From Erythrobacter ani (GTDB taxonomy: Bacteria; Pseudomonadota; Alphaproteobacteria; Sphingomonadales; Sphingomonadaceae): 64,000 bases of DNA. Below are positions 55,371-63,411 of this stretch, one piece after another (within the stretch, counting starts at the first letter, position 1; each line of letters begins with the position of its first letter). The stretch covers positions 1-64,000 of the forward strand of contig NZ_JAGSPB010000002.1 of the NCBI RefSeq assembly GCF_019204025.1. Reading direction: 5' to 3'. Made by a program: the position numbers and the translations under genes. The notes under the pieces are model-generated. The model made no database searches. It was not told where the DNA came from and saw only the letters and a list, made by a program, of their open reading frames with translations.

Positions 55371-55422
55371 GGCTGCCCTCGTTTGCGTGTCAAAAGATCG
55401 TCGATTCGATCATCTCCAGCAA

Positions 55423-55470
55423 TTATGTGCGCTGCGCACATAACGTCAAGTTGAAAAACGTGCGCCGCAC
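55423..55470. promoter_or_regulatory. Perfect 21-bp palindrome plus a second site (MarR-type operator)
   Basis: TTATGTGCGC / GCGCACATAA around a central T (55423-55443) is a perfect palindrome. A shorter one, GTGCG-C-CGCAC (55460-55470), shares its core, with centres 32 bp (about three helical turns) apart. Both sit between the divergent NTF2-like and MarR-type genes. Confidence 0.75.
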
Positions 55471-55485
55471 ACATATTGCGCATTC

Positions 55486-56004
55486 ATGATTGAACGGACT
55501 GCAAACCTGCTAGGCGTTGTCGGCGTCATGGTCGCCGATGCGATTGAACAGACGGCGCGCGATGTCGTGAGGCACGCCGGTGAAACGCCTGCGGCGCTCG
55601 TGGTGATAGGGTATGGCTTCGGCCCATCGAACGACCGCCTGAGGCGCATTCTTGGACTTTCTCACCCGGGCACGGTGCGTCTTGTCGATCGGCTCGTGCG
55701 CGATAACCTCGTCGAGAGACGGCCCGATTTGAAGGACCGACGATCGATCAGCCTCCACCTTACTCCGCAGGGTGAACAGGCCCGCGAAGCTTTCTTGAAA
55801 GGTCGGCTTGCCGCAATCGCACAGGTCATCGAACCTCTCTCAACAGCAGAATGCGAACAACTTACGGGATTGCTCCGCAAAATGTTGTCGTCGCTCGACC
55901 CGTCCGATGAACAGCGCTGCTATCTCTGCCGACTCTGCGACGACCGGGTCTGCACGAATTGTCCGATCCCGGCTGATTTTCGAGCAGACGTCGCCTCAGC
56001 CTAA
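55486..56004 (+). CDS. MarR-family regulator with a Cys-rich C-terminus
   Basis: 172 residues from the ATG at 55486. No Shine-Dalgarno is visible, so translation may be leaderless. Winged helix '[20 protein letters not shown]' and '[20 protein letters not shown]'. After the dimerisation helix come C145, C148, C151, C156 and C159 in '[15 protein letters not shown]', plus C123. Such spacing suggests a metal or Fe-S site or a redox switch. It should act on the palindromes upstream, controlling itself and the NTF2-like gene. Confidence 0.8.
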   Translation: MIERTANLLGVVGVMVADAIEQTARDVVRHAGETPAALVVIGYGFGPSNDRLRRILGLSHPGTVRLVDRLVRDNLVERRPDLKDRRSISLHLTPQGEQAREAFLKGRLAAIAQVIEPLSTAECEQLTGLLRKMLSSLDPSDEQRCYLCRLCDDRVCTNCPIPADFRADVASA

Positions 56005-56417
56005 GTCGCAAACAGCTGCCCTATATCCGCGAACGCCTTGAACTCCAGCGCGTTGCCTGACGGGTCGCGCAGGAACATCGTCGCCTGCTCGCCGGGCTTG
56101 CCTTCGAAACGCACTGTCGGCTCGATCACGAATTCTGTGTCGGCGGCTGTCAGCTTGTCGGCGAGAGTCTGCCAATCATCCATCGTCATCACCAGTCCGA
56201 AATGCGGGACGGGCACGTCGTGGCCGTCGACCGGATTGCTCGTGCGATCGCCCGCGTTTCTCGACAGATGGGCGACGATCTGGTGCCCGTGGAAATCGAA
56301 ATCGATCCACTCATCGCTGCTGCGCCCCTCTGCGCATCCCAGTAATTCGCCGTAAAACGTCCGCGCCTGAACCAAATCGTCGACGGGAAAGGCAAGGTGA
56401 AATGGCGGAAGGTTCAT
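56001..56417 (-). CDS. VOC-family (glyoxalase-like) protein
   Basis: 138 residues from the ATG at 56417. '[20 protein letters not shown]' and '[16 protein letters not shown]' are the two beta-alpha-beta-beta-beta halves, with His and Glu metal-ligand candidates. '[19 protein letters not shown]' and '[18 protein letters not shown]' match the DUF1311-free VOC type often annotated as lactoylglutathione lyase-like. Overlaps the MarR gene stop by 4 bp. Confidence 0.82.
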   Translation of the reverse strand: MNLPPFHLAFPVDDLVQARTFYGELLGCAEGRSSDEWIDFDFHGHQIVAHLSRNAGDRTSNPVDGHDVPVPHFGLVMTMDDWQTLADKLTAADTEFVIEPTVRFEGKPGEQATMFLRDPSGNALEFKAFADIGQLFAT

Positions 56418-56532
56418 TGCGGTTTCTCCATGTGATATTGCCTGCAACAGTAACTTGTTCAGCCTCGACAGCGAAAGACTGAATATCTACGGCAGGCAAA
56501 CGAGGACCTACCAGCAACGCGGGAGCACGCAC

Positions 56533-57201
56533 ATGAAGCTCATTATCGGCAACAAGAATTATTCGAGCTGGTCGATGCGCGGATGGCTGGCGGCTAAGCA
56601 ATCGGGCCTGCATTTCGAGGAAATCACGGTGCCGATTCTAGGCGAGCACTGGGAGAAAACGAAGCAGCAAATGGGCGATATGGCCCCGTCGCACGGCAAG
56701 GTCCCGATCCTATGGGATGACGAAACCGTGATCTGGGACAGTCTCGCCATTCTGGAATATCTTGGCGACAAGGTAGGCCGCGACCGGTTCTGGCCAAAGG
56801 ATGACGCGCCGCGCGGCATGGCCCGCGCGATGGTGGCGGAGATGCACTCGTCCTATGCATCGCTGCGAACCGAAATGCCGATGAATGTGCGCCGCCGGGT
56901 GGAGCTGAAAACGGTTTCCGACCAGACCAGGGCGGATATCGTGCGCATCCTCCAGCTTTGGGCAGAAGCGCGTGCGCGCCATGGCAGCGCAGGCCCGTTT
57001 CTGTTCGGGACGTATGGTGCGGCGGATATCTTCTTCGCGCCGGTCGTTTCCCGGTTCATCACCTACGGGATTGGTGTACCCGGCTTTGCACAAAGCTATA
57101 TGGAAGCGATCTGGGAGCACGCCTGGACACAGGAATGGATCTCTGCGGCAGAGGACGAACAATGGGTCATCGAGCAATACGAAAGCGTTGGAGCGCAGTA
57201 G
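56533..57201 (+). CDS. Glutathione S-transferase family protein
   Basis: 222 residues from the ATG at 56533. N-terminal thioredoxin-like domain with a Ser-type active site 'IIGNKNYSSWSMRGWLAAKQ' and 'GKVPILWDDETVIWDSLAIL' (gamma-Glu binding), then an all-helical C-terminal domain. Resembles zeta/maleylacetoacetate isomerase-like GSTs. Its 3' end overlaps the nuclease gene by 40 bp. Confidence 0.88.
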   Translation: MKLIIGNKNYSSWSMRGWLAAKQSGLHFEEITVPILGEHWEKTKQQMGDMAPSHGKVPILWDDETVIWDSLAILEYLGDKVGRDRFWPKDDAPRGMARAMVAEMHSSYASLRTEMPMNVRRRVELKTVSDQTRADIVRILQLWAEARARHGSAGPFLFGTYGAADIFFAPVVSRFITYGIGVPGFAQSYMEAIWEHAWTQEWISAAEDEQWVIEQYESVGAQ

Positions 57202-58067
57202 TTCTCGCGAGCGTATGCGCGCTCATCCTAGGTTTTCCCGCACCTGCTCATGCCTGGGGCTTCTTTGCCCACCGCAAGACCGCCGAAATTGCCGAAGCCA
57301 ATGTCTCTGCGGAGACCCGCGCGAAAATTCGCCAGCTCATGCGCGCGCAGGCATTGCTCGGGACACCCGAATGCGAACTTGGTACGATTGAAGACGCTAG
57401 CGTTTGGCCCGATTGCGTGCGGCGCACTCGCTGGCGCTGGGGATATACCGCAGCCTGGCATTACCGCACCGCGCCCATTTGCGAGGCCTATGATGCTGGC
57501 TCCAATTGTCCCGGGGGCAATTGCGTGACGGCACAGGTAGAGCGCAGCCATCGCATCCTGGCCGATGAGACCCTGCCTGATCATATCCGGCTGGAGGCGC
57601 TTGCATTCATGGTGCATTTCGCCGGCGATGTGCACATGCCGCTCCATTCGGGCGACAGGAACGATCGCGGCGGCAACGATCGCGAAACCGATTACGGCAT
57701 TGTGCCCGGACTCAACCTGCATTGGATCTGGGATGGCCCTCTGGCTGAGCGTGCCATCACGAGCGGGGAGCGCCCGATCGTACGCCGATATTCGCCGGCT
57801 GAGCGCGCCGATCTGGGCGGGGGCGATGCTGCGGATTGGGGCAGGGAGAGCTGGTCGATCAGTCGCAGCTTTGTCTATCCGACAGCCTTCGACACCGAAG
57901 ATGTCTGCTCGGCGGACCTTCCCGAAAAAACCGCTCTTAGCCAGGAAGACATTGTGCGCGGCGTACCGATCGCTCGGCGCCGTGTTCAGCAGGCCGGCAT
58001 CCGGATTGCCGAATTGCTGGAGAGCGCGTTTGCGCCCGGTCCACTTCCCGAACCTGAGCGCAATTAG
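57162..58067 (+). CDS. S1/P1-type zinc nuclease
   Basis: 301 residues from the ATG at 57162, inside the 3' end of the GST gene. The signal peptide would be cleaved at 'PAHA|WGFF', leaving Trp as residue 1, which binds zinc in S1/P1 nucleases. 'WGFFAHRKTAEIAEANVSAE', 'EALAFMVHFAGDVHMPLHSG' and 'DRNDRGGNDRETDYG' give the other His/Asp ligands. Periplasmic or secreted single-strand nuclease/3'-nucleotidase, likely for nucleic-acid scavenging. Confidence 0.88.
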   Translation: MGHRAIRKRWSAVVLASVCALILGFPAPAHAWGFFAHRKTAEIAEANVSAETRAKIRQLMRAQALLGTPECELGTIEDASVWPDCVRRTRWRWGYTAAWHYRTAPICEAYDAGSNCPGGNCVTAQVERSHRILADETLPDHIRLEALAFMVHFAGDVHMPLHSGDRNDRGGNDRETDYGIVPGLNLHWIWDGPLAERAITSGERPIVRRYSPAERADLGGGDAADWGRESWSISRSFVYPTAFDTEDVCSADLPEKTALSQEDIVRGVPIARRRVQQAGIRIAELLESAFAPGPLPEPERN

Positions 58068-58531
58068 GGCAGTCGTTCCGTGTCATAGGGTGTGCCGTCC
58101 CTGCGAAAATAGCCATCCGCGTTGAAAACCATGTCGATGTCGGGATATTCTCCGCCGTCAGCCGAACGGTCGCCTGCACTGATGGCGACGTACACGCAGT
58201 CGTTCTCGCTGCGATTGTGCAGGCGATGACCATTCTCCACCCCTGCAGCCCACGCCAGTAAGTCTCCTGGACCGACCGGGGTTTCGCCATCATCTTCGAT
58301 CAGCACGGCTTCGCCTGAGAGCATCACGACCAATTCGTCCTGACCGCGATGCCAATGCCGCTGTGATGAGAACGCGCCCGGCCTTAGGACGACGTGGCTC
58401 GCTCCCATCATCGTGAGCCCGGCGGCGGGCGCCAGCCTGCGGTAATGCCTCCCGGCGACGTCCTGGTCGTAAGGGGCAGGGTAACCGGTCGCGTTCGTTT
58501 GCGCGATTGCATCGAGATCGAGCTTGGGCAT
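58064..58531 (-). CDS. Cupin-domain protein
   Basis: 155 residues from the ATG at 58531 (AGGAG 9 nt upstream; a GTG at 58534 is also possible). Cupin motif 1 'RHWHRGQDELVVMLSGEAVL' (H-x-H...E) and motif 2 'PGDLLAWAAGVENGHRLHN'. Single-domain metal-binding cupin; role unknown. Stop overlaps the convergent nuclease stop region by 4 bp; divergent from dapE. Confidence 0.87.
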   Translation of the reverse strand: MPKLDLDAIAQTNATGYPAPYDQDVAGRHYRRLAPAAGLTMMGASHVVLRPGAFSSQRHWHRGQDELVVMLSGEAVLIEDDGETPVGPGDLLAWAAGVENGHRLHNRSENDCVYVAISAGDRSADGGEYPDIDMVFNADGYFRRDGTPYDTERLP

Positions 58532-58561
58532 CACGAGTTTCTCCTGCTAGGCCCTGCACCA

Positions 58562-59710
58562 ATGTCTGAAGTTCTAGCGATTGCCAAACGCCTGATGGCG
58601 GCCCCGAGCGTGACCCCGGCCACAGGCGCGGCGTTTGACGAATTGGAAGCGATGCTCTCACCGCTCGGTTTTGCGGTTCATCGCTTCACGCGCGGCGAGG
58701 GGCCGGAAGGCAGCGATGAAGCCCCGGTCGAAAACCTCTTCGCAATACGCCGAGGTCCTGAAGGATCGAGGCATTTTGCATTTGCCGGACATCTTGACGT
58801 CGTTCCTCCGGGCGAAGGCTGGACCAGCGCGCCGTTCGAACCGGAAGAACGCGGCGAGCTGCTTTACGGTCGCGGCGCGGTGGACATGAAAGGCGCGATC
58901 GCTGCCATGGTGGCCGCGGTTGCGGACGTCCCGGCTGACGCAGGCACGATCAGTTTCATCATCACTGGCGATGAAGAAGGCCCTGCCCTGCATGGCACGC
59001 GCGCCCTCATCGATTACATGCGGGACGAGGGCATCCAGCCCGATCTGTGCCTTGTCGGCGAACCGACCAGCGTCGACCGGTTGGGCGACATGATGAAGAT
59101 CGGCCGCCGCGGCTCGGTGAACATCTGGCTCGAGGTTGATGGCACACAGGGTCATGTCGCCTATCCGCACCTGGCCGATAATCCGCTGCCTGCGATGGTT
59201 GCCATGCTGTCCGACCTGAACAATTTGCATCTGGACGAGGGAACCGACTGGTTTCAGCCGAGCAATCTCGAAATTACCGAAGTCGATGTGCCCAACCGCG
59301 CGCACAACGTGATCCCGGCCAAGGCGAAAGCGCGCATATCGATTCGTTTCAACGACAGGCATTCGGGTGCTTCGCTGTCGCGCAAGGTCGCCGAGATCGC
59401 GGGAAAGCATGGCGGCACGGCCCGACCGGTGATTTCAGGCGAGCCATTCCTGACCAAACCGGGCGCGTTCTCCGACTTGCTGGCAAAGGCGGTCGAAGCC
59501 GAGACGGGCATTGTGCCTGAGGCGTCCACCAGCGGCGGCACGTCGGATGCGCGGTTTCTGCGCGCAGTGTGCCCGGTGATCGAATTCGGGCTGTGCAACG
59601 CGACGATGCATAAGCTCGACGAGGCGGTGGCCATCCCCGACCTCGATGCGCTAGCCAGGGTTTATACAAGAGCCGCGCTGGGGGCGCTGGCGCTCGAAGA
59701 AGGGATCTGA
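58562..59710 (+). CDS. dapE: Succinyl-diaminopimelate desuccinylase
   Basis: 382 residues from the ATG at 58562; upstream in-frame codons lie antisense to the cupin gene. 'FAFAGHLDVVPPGEGWTSAP', 'LLYGRGAVDMKGAIAAMVAA', 'SFIITGDEEGPALHGTRALI' (catalytic Glu and zinc ligands) and 'GTSDARFLRAVCPVIEFGLC'. Hydrolyses N-succinyl-LL-2,6-diaminopimelate in lysine/DAP biosynthesis; dapB lies 3 kb away. Confidence 0.95.
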   Translation: MSEVLAIAKRLMAAPSVTPATGAAFDELEAMLSPLGFAVHRFTRGEGPEGSDEAPVENLFAIRRGPEGSRHFAFAGHLDVVPPGEGWTSAPFEPEERGELLYGRGAVDMKGAIAAMVAAVADVPADAGTISFIITGDEEGPALHGTRALIDYMRDEGIQPDLCLVGEPTSVDRLGDMMKIGRRGSVNIWLEVDGTQGHVAYPHLADNPLPAMVAMLSDLNNLHLDEGTDWFQPSNLEITEVDVPNRAHNVIPAKAKARISIRFNDRHSGASLSRKVAEIAGKHGGTARPVISGEPFLTKPGAFSDLLAKAVEAETGIVPEASTSGGTSDARFLRAVCPVIEFGLCNATMHKLDEAVAIPDLDALARVYTRAALGALALEEGI

Positions 59711-59711
59711 C

Positions 59712-60950
59712 GTGCTGAAAACCTGGTTCAACATTCCGCTGTGGCAGCGGGTGATCGGCGCGCTCATCCTCGGTGTGATCGTGGGCCGCCTGTGGGGGCC
59801 GGACGCAACCAGTATCAAGATTATCGGCGACGTCTTCATCGCGTTCATCAAGATGTTGGTCGTGCCCCTGATCTTTTTCAGCCTGGTCGCAGGGGTCGCC
59901 AGCATCGGCGACCTGCGGAAACTCGGCAGCGTGGGTTGGCGTGCTTTACTGCTGTTTGTCGTGAGCGGTCAGCTGGCGGTGTGGCTCGGCCTTGCGCTCG
60001 GCACGTTCGTCGCGCCCGGAGCCGGGGTGGACACCAGCGCCATTCAGATGGGCGCTGTGCCCGAGCCTAACGAAACGACGTTCAATGACATGATCCTCGG
60101 CATGATCCCGCAAAGCCCGGTCCAGGTCATGGCGGACGTGAACGTCCTGCCGCTGATCGTGTTCTCGCTTCTCATCGGGATCGGCATCCTTATGGCCAAG
60201 GAAGACGGCGAGCCTGTGCTCAAGATTTTTGAGAGCGGCAGCGTCGTCATGCAGAAAGTCACGATGATAGTGATGGAGCTGACGCCTTTCGGCGTTTTCG
60301 CGCTGATGGCATGGGTCGCCGGCACTCTGGGCTTCGACGCGCTCCAGGCGCTCGGTACGCTCGTTTTCCTCAATTACCTCGGCTGTTTCCTCATTATCGG
60401 TCTGATTTACGGCTCGATGATCAAGTTCATCGCGCGTCTCCCGGTCATCGATTTCTTCCGCGGCATCGTCGACGCGATGGCTGTGAGTTATTCGACGGCA
60501 AGCTCCAACGCGACGCTGCCCGTGACATTGCGCTGCGCAGAGCGAAATCTCGGTATCAGCAATTCGGTCGCCAGCTTCGTCATCTCGCTCGGCGCGACGA
60601 TCAACATGAACGGCACCGCGATGTATCTCGGCCTTGCGACCTTGTTCGGTGCGCAGATTTTCGGAGTCGACCTGAGCTGGGGCGATTACCTGCTGATTTC
60701 GATCCTCGGCACACTGGGAGCCGTTGGCGCAGCGGGCATTCCGGGCGCGGGGCTGATCATGATGGCGCTGGTATTCGGTGCGGTCGGCGTTCCGCTCGAG
60801 ACGATTGCGTTCGTCGCCGGTGTCGATCGCATCATGGACATGATGCGCACCACGACCAACGTATCAGGCGACGCAGCGGTGGCGACGACGGTGGCGGCGC
60901 TGACGAACGAGATCGACCGGGCCGAGATGATCTCGGCGGACGATGTTTGA
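59712..60950 (+). CDS. Dicarboxylate/amino acid:cation symporter (DAACS family)
   Basis: 412 residues from a GTG at 59712, one base after dapE. Eight or so spans, with re-entrant loop 'SYSTASSNATLPVTLRCAER' and the conserved 'SLGATINMNGTAMYLGLATL' of GltP/DctA. 'GIPGAGLIMMALVFGAVGVP' supports a substrate-binding transmembrane 8. Imports C4-dicarboxylates or glutamate/aspartate with Na+ or H+. Substrate not assignable by eye. Confidence 0.92.
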   Translation: MLKTWFNIPLWQRVIGALILGVIVGRLWGPDATSIKIIGDVFIAFIKMLVVPLIFFSLVAGVASIGDLRKLGSVGWRALLLFVVSGQLAVWLGLALGTFVAPGAGVDTSAIQMGAVPEPNETTFNDMILGMIPQSPVQVMADVNVLPLIVFSLLIGIGILMAKEDGEPVLKIFESGSVVMQKVTMIVMELTPFGVFALMAWVAGTLGFDALQALGTLVFLNYLGCFLIIGLIYGSMIKFIARLPVIDFFRGIVDAMAVSYSTASSNATLPVTLRCAERNLGISNSVASFVISLGATINMNGTAMYLGLATLFGAQIFGVDLSWGDYLLISILGTLGAVGAAGIPGAGLIMMALVFGAVGVPLETIAFVAGVDRIMDMMRTTTNVSGDAAVATTVAALTNEIDRAEMISADDV

Positions 60951-61453
60951 GCGAAGTGCCCGCCTTCGTTGTCGAGTACGACTTGCTTCAGAAGTATGCG
61001 TCAGGGCCGGGCGATGATCGAGTTGTCGTGATTACATGCGCAGCATTCTGTGAAAAATATAGCTTGCCTCTTATCAAAGCGCGTCTTCCCGCAATGGACG
61101 AAGAACTGGTCGAGAGGCTTTTTGGGGAGAATCGTCCCCTTAGCTCGGCGAGCTCGCGATATGATCTCGCCGAGGCGATTGGGCTGATCACAGCAGAATT
61201 CCGTAAAGAACTAAAAATCTTCATAAAGATCAGGAACCAGTTCGCTCACCATGTAGACATAGAAAATGCCGACGACACCAGGATTAGCGGCTTGACCAAT
61301 TCCCTTAGCCTGTCGTTGGGTAACGATCCCAAACTGCAGGAAGAGTATAAGAGCTGGCCTCAGAGCGGTCGCCTGCACTGGCATTCCCTGTTTTTTGCAG
61401 GGCGATTTTTGGATCAACTTAACTTCGAACACAGTCGCGGACGGATCGACTGA
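60947..61453 (+). CDS. MltR-like small helical protein
   Basis: 168 residues from a TTG at 60947 overlapping the symporter TGA, or from a GTG at 60956; the frame is open much further upstream but there it only shadows the symporter. The core 'LFGENRPLSSASSRYDLAEA', 'IGLITAEFRKELKIF' and 'IKIRNQFAHHVDI' matches MltR/YggD-type proteins. MltR is named as a mannitol operon repressor, but many relatives lack a DNA-binding role. It is more A+T-rich than the symporter gene. Confidence 0.6.
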   Translation: MSEVPAFVVEYDLLQKYASGPGDDRVVVITCAAFCEKYSLPLIKARLPAMDEELVERLFGENRPLSSASSRYDLAEAIGLITAEFRKELKIFIKIRNQFAHHVDIENADDTRISGLTNSLSLSLGNDPKLQEEYKSWPQSGRLHWHSLFFAGRFLDQLNFEHSRGRID

Positions 61454-61505
61454 CGACCCCGCGCGGATCCCCAGAGTCGAGCAATTCTATAGAGTTGGAA
61501 CTGCT

Positions 61506-61913
61506 CTAGCTATCCTCTTCGACGTATTCGACCGGCACGAACTCGCCGAGCCCGCATCCCGCTCCGCGCCGGGGTGCGCCGCCGCCGATCTGTTCGAGTA
61601 CGTAGATGATCTCGGTATTACAGATCTGGTTGATCGAGGTCGTATATGTGAACGCCTCTTCGAAACCGAGCCGCGGGCAACTTCTCGGGAGCACGCTTCT
61701 GAAGACGCGTCCGCCGCGCATTTCGAAATCGATCACCTGATCGCTGCGCACCCGCGTGTTCCTGATCTGCGAGCGCTGGATACAGTTTTCCGCCTCGCCC
61801 AACACTTTAACAGGTGGTCCGGCGAGCGCGGGGTCGGCGCGTTGGCCCTGTTCGACGGGAGCGCAGGCCGCGATTGCCGCTGCGCCGGCGATTACGAATG
61901 GATATCGGAACAT
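61506..61913 (-). CDS. Small conserved lipoprotein (DUF6491-like)
   Basis: 135 residues from the ATG at 61913. Lipoprotein signal 'AAIAAC' (Cys17). 'ENCIQRSQIRNTRVRSDQVI', 'GGRVFRSVLPRSCPRLGFEE' and 'CNTEIIYVLEQIGGGAPRRG' fit the DUF6491-type small lipoproteins of sphingomonads, with a conserved Cys pair. Function unknown. Confidence 0.72.
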   Translation of the reverse strand: MFRYPFVIAGAAAIAACAPVEQGQRADPALAGPPVKVLGEAENCIQRSQIRNTRVRSDQVIDFEMRGGRVFRSVLPRSCPRLGFEEAFTYTTSINQICNTEIIYVLEQIGGGAPRRGAGCGLGEFVPVEYVEEDS

Positions 61914-61978
61914 GACACGTCTCCTCTCGCTGCCCTCGCAGTAAGCGCCTCGCAAGCTGAACACCGCCTTAGACCAGC

Positions 61979-62629
61979 CTAGCGCCCCTTCGGCTTCTCC
62001 AGCACCTTCTTGCGGAAGCTGCACAGGTCGACAACCGGACAGCGCCAGCATTCCGGAGTGCGCGCCTTGCAGATATAACGGCCGTGCAGGATCAGCCAGT
62101 GATGCGCGTGGAGACGGAAGGGCTGCGGCACGCGCTTTTCCAGCTTCGCCTCGACCTGCTCCGGTGTCTTGCCTTTGGCGAGGCCGGTGCGATTGCCGAC
62201 GCGCAGGATGTGCGTATCGACTGCAAAAGTCTCCTGCTTGAACCAGCAGTTGAGCACGACATTGGCCGTCTTGCGGCCCACTCCTGGCAGCCGCACGAGG
62301 TCTTCGCGAGTGTCCGGCACCTCGCCGCCATACTCGTCGATCAGGAGGTGAGAGAGCGCGATGACGTTTTTCGCCTTCGAGTTAAACAGACCGATTGTCT
62401 TGATATGCTCGATCAGTCCCTCAAGCCCCAGATCGACCATCTGCTGCGGAGTCGCCACCTTGGCAAACAGCGGCCGTGTCGCTTTGTTGACACCGACATC
62501 GGTTGCCTGCGCAGACAAAGCGACCGCAACGACGAGTTGATAGGCGTTGCCGTATTCCAGTTCGGTCTCGGGTTCGGGATTGTCCTCCGCGAGACGGCGG
62601 AAGAATTCGAAAATCTGGTCCTTGGTCAT
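61979..62629 (-). CDS. nth: Endonuclease III
   Basis: 216 residues from the ATG at 62629. Helix-hairpin-helix 'VRLPGVGRKTANVVLNCW' with the catalytic Lys, 'FAVDTHILRVGNR' with the catalytic Asp, and a C-terminal 4Fe-4S motif 'CKARTPECWRCPVVDLC'. DNA glycosylase/AP lyase for oxidised pyrimidines. Located 14 bp downstream of dapB on the same strand. Confidence 0.96.
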   Translation of the reverse strand: MTKDQIFEFFRRLAEDNPEPETELEYGNAYQLVVAVALSAQATDVGVNKATRPLFAKVATPQQMVDLGLEGLIEHIKTIGLFNSKAKNVIALSHLLIDEYGGEVPDTREDLVRLPGVGRKTANVVLNCWFKQETFAVDTHILRVGNRTGLAKGKTPEQVEAKLEKRVPQPFRLHAHHWLILHGRYICKARTPECWRCPVVDLCSFRKKVLEKPKGR

Positions 62630-62643
62630 GGCTGCTCTGCCGG

Positions 62644-63375
62644 TCAGCCCAAACCGAGTACGTCGTTCATGGAATAGCGGCCCGGAGCTTTGCCGATCAG
62701 CCATTCGGCACCGCGCACGGCGCCGCGCGCAAAGATGCTGCGATCCTCGGCAGTGTGCGAAAGGGTAAGGCGTTCCTCCTTGCCCGCAAAGATGACCGAA
62801 TGCTCGCCCGCAACGGTTCCGCCGCGTAGGGTGGCGAAGCCGATCGCCCCTTCACGCCGTTCGCCGGTCTGCCCATGGCGCCCGCTTTCCATGTTGTCGG
62901 GCAGATCGATCCCGCGCGCATCTGCGGCCGCTTCGCCAAGCAGCTTTGCCGTGCCCGACGGCGCATCGACCTTCATGCGGTGATGCATTTCCAGGATCTC
63001 GATATCCCACTCGGCACCCAGCTTGGCCGAAGCTTCCCGCACCAGATGGGCAAGCAGAGTTACGCCCAATGACGTGTTCCCCGTTTGCAAGACGGGGATG
63101 GTTTCGGACGCCGCCGACAGCAGCACGAAGTGCTTTTCCTCCAACCCGGTTGTCCCGATCAGGATTGGTATTCCCGCCAGCTTCGCCGATCGGAGGTTCT
63201 GTTCCAGCGCTTCTGGTGAGGAAAAGTCGACCACCACATCGCACTGGCCAAGCAGCGGCGCGGGATCACCGCCGAGATCGACGCCGACGCAAAATTCGTG
63301 ACCCGCTTCCTCGATAGCATCGATAATTGCGCGGCCCATGCGACCCTTGTGTCCGATAATGCCAAACTGTGCCAT
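62644..63375 (-). CDS. dapB: 4-hydroxy-tetrahydrodipicolinate reductase
   Basis: 243 residues. NAD(P)-binding 'GIIGHKGRMGRAIIDAIEEA', 'DVVVDFSSPEALEQNL', 'GTTGLEEKHFVLL' and the catalytic 'EMHHRMKVDAPSGTA'. Lysine/diaminopimelate pathway. Operon with nth; divergent from the sirtuin gene. Confidence 0.95.
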   Translation of the reverse strand: MAQFGIIGHKGRMGRAIIDAIEEAGHEFCVGVDLGGDPAPLLGQCDVVVDFSSPEALEQNLRSAKLAGIPILIGTTGLEEKHFVLLSAASETIPVLQTGNTSLGVTLLAHLVREASAKLGAEWDIEILEMHHRMKVDAPSGTAKLLGEAAADARGIDLPDNMESGRHGQTGERREGAIGFATLRGGTVAGEHSVIFAGKEERLTLSHTAEDRSIFARGAVRGAEWLIGKAPGRYSMNDVLGLG

Positions 63376-63411
63376 TGATCCCTAACCGATTGCCGTGCTT
63401 CTTATGCGATC

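Noticed and set aside
60311-60946. N-terminal extension of the MltR-like gene into the symporter gene
   Set aside because: The extension is Arg-rich shadow sequence; family similarity begins only after the symporter stop.
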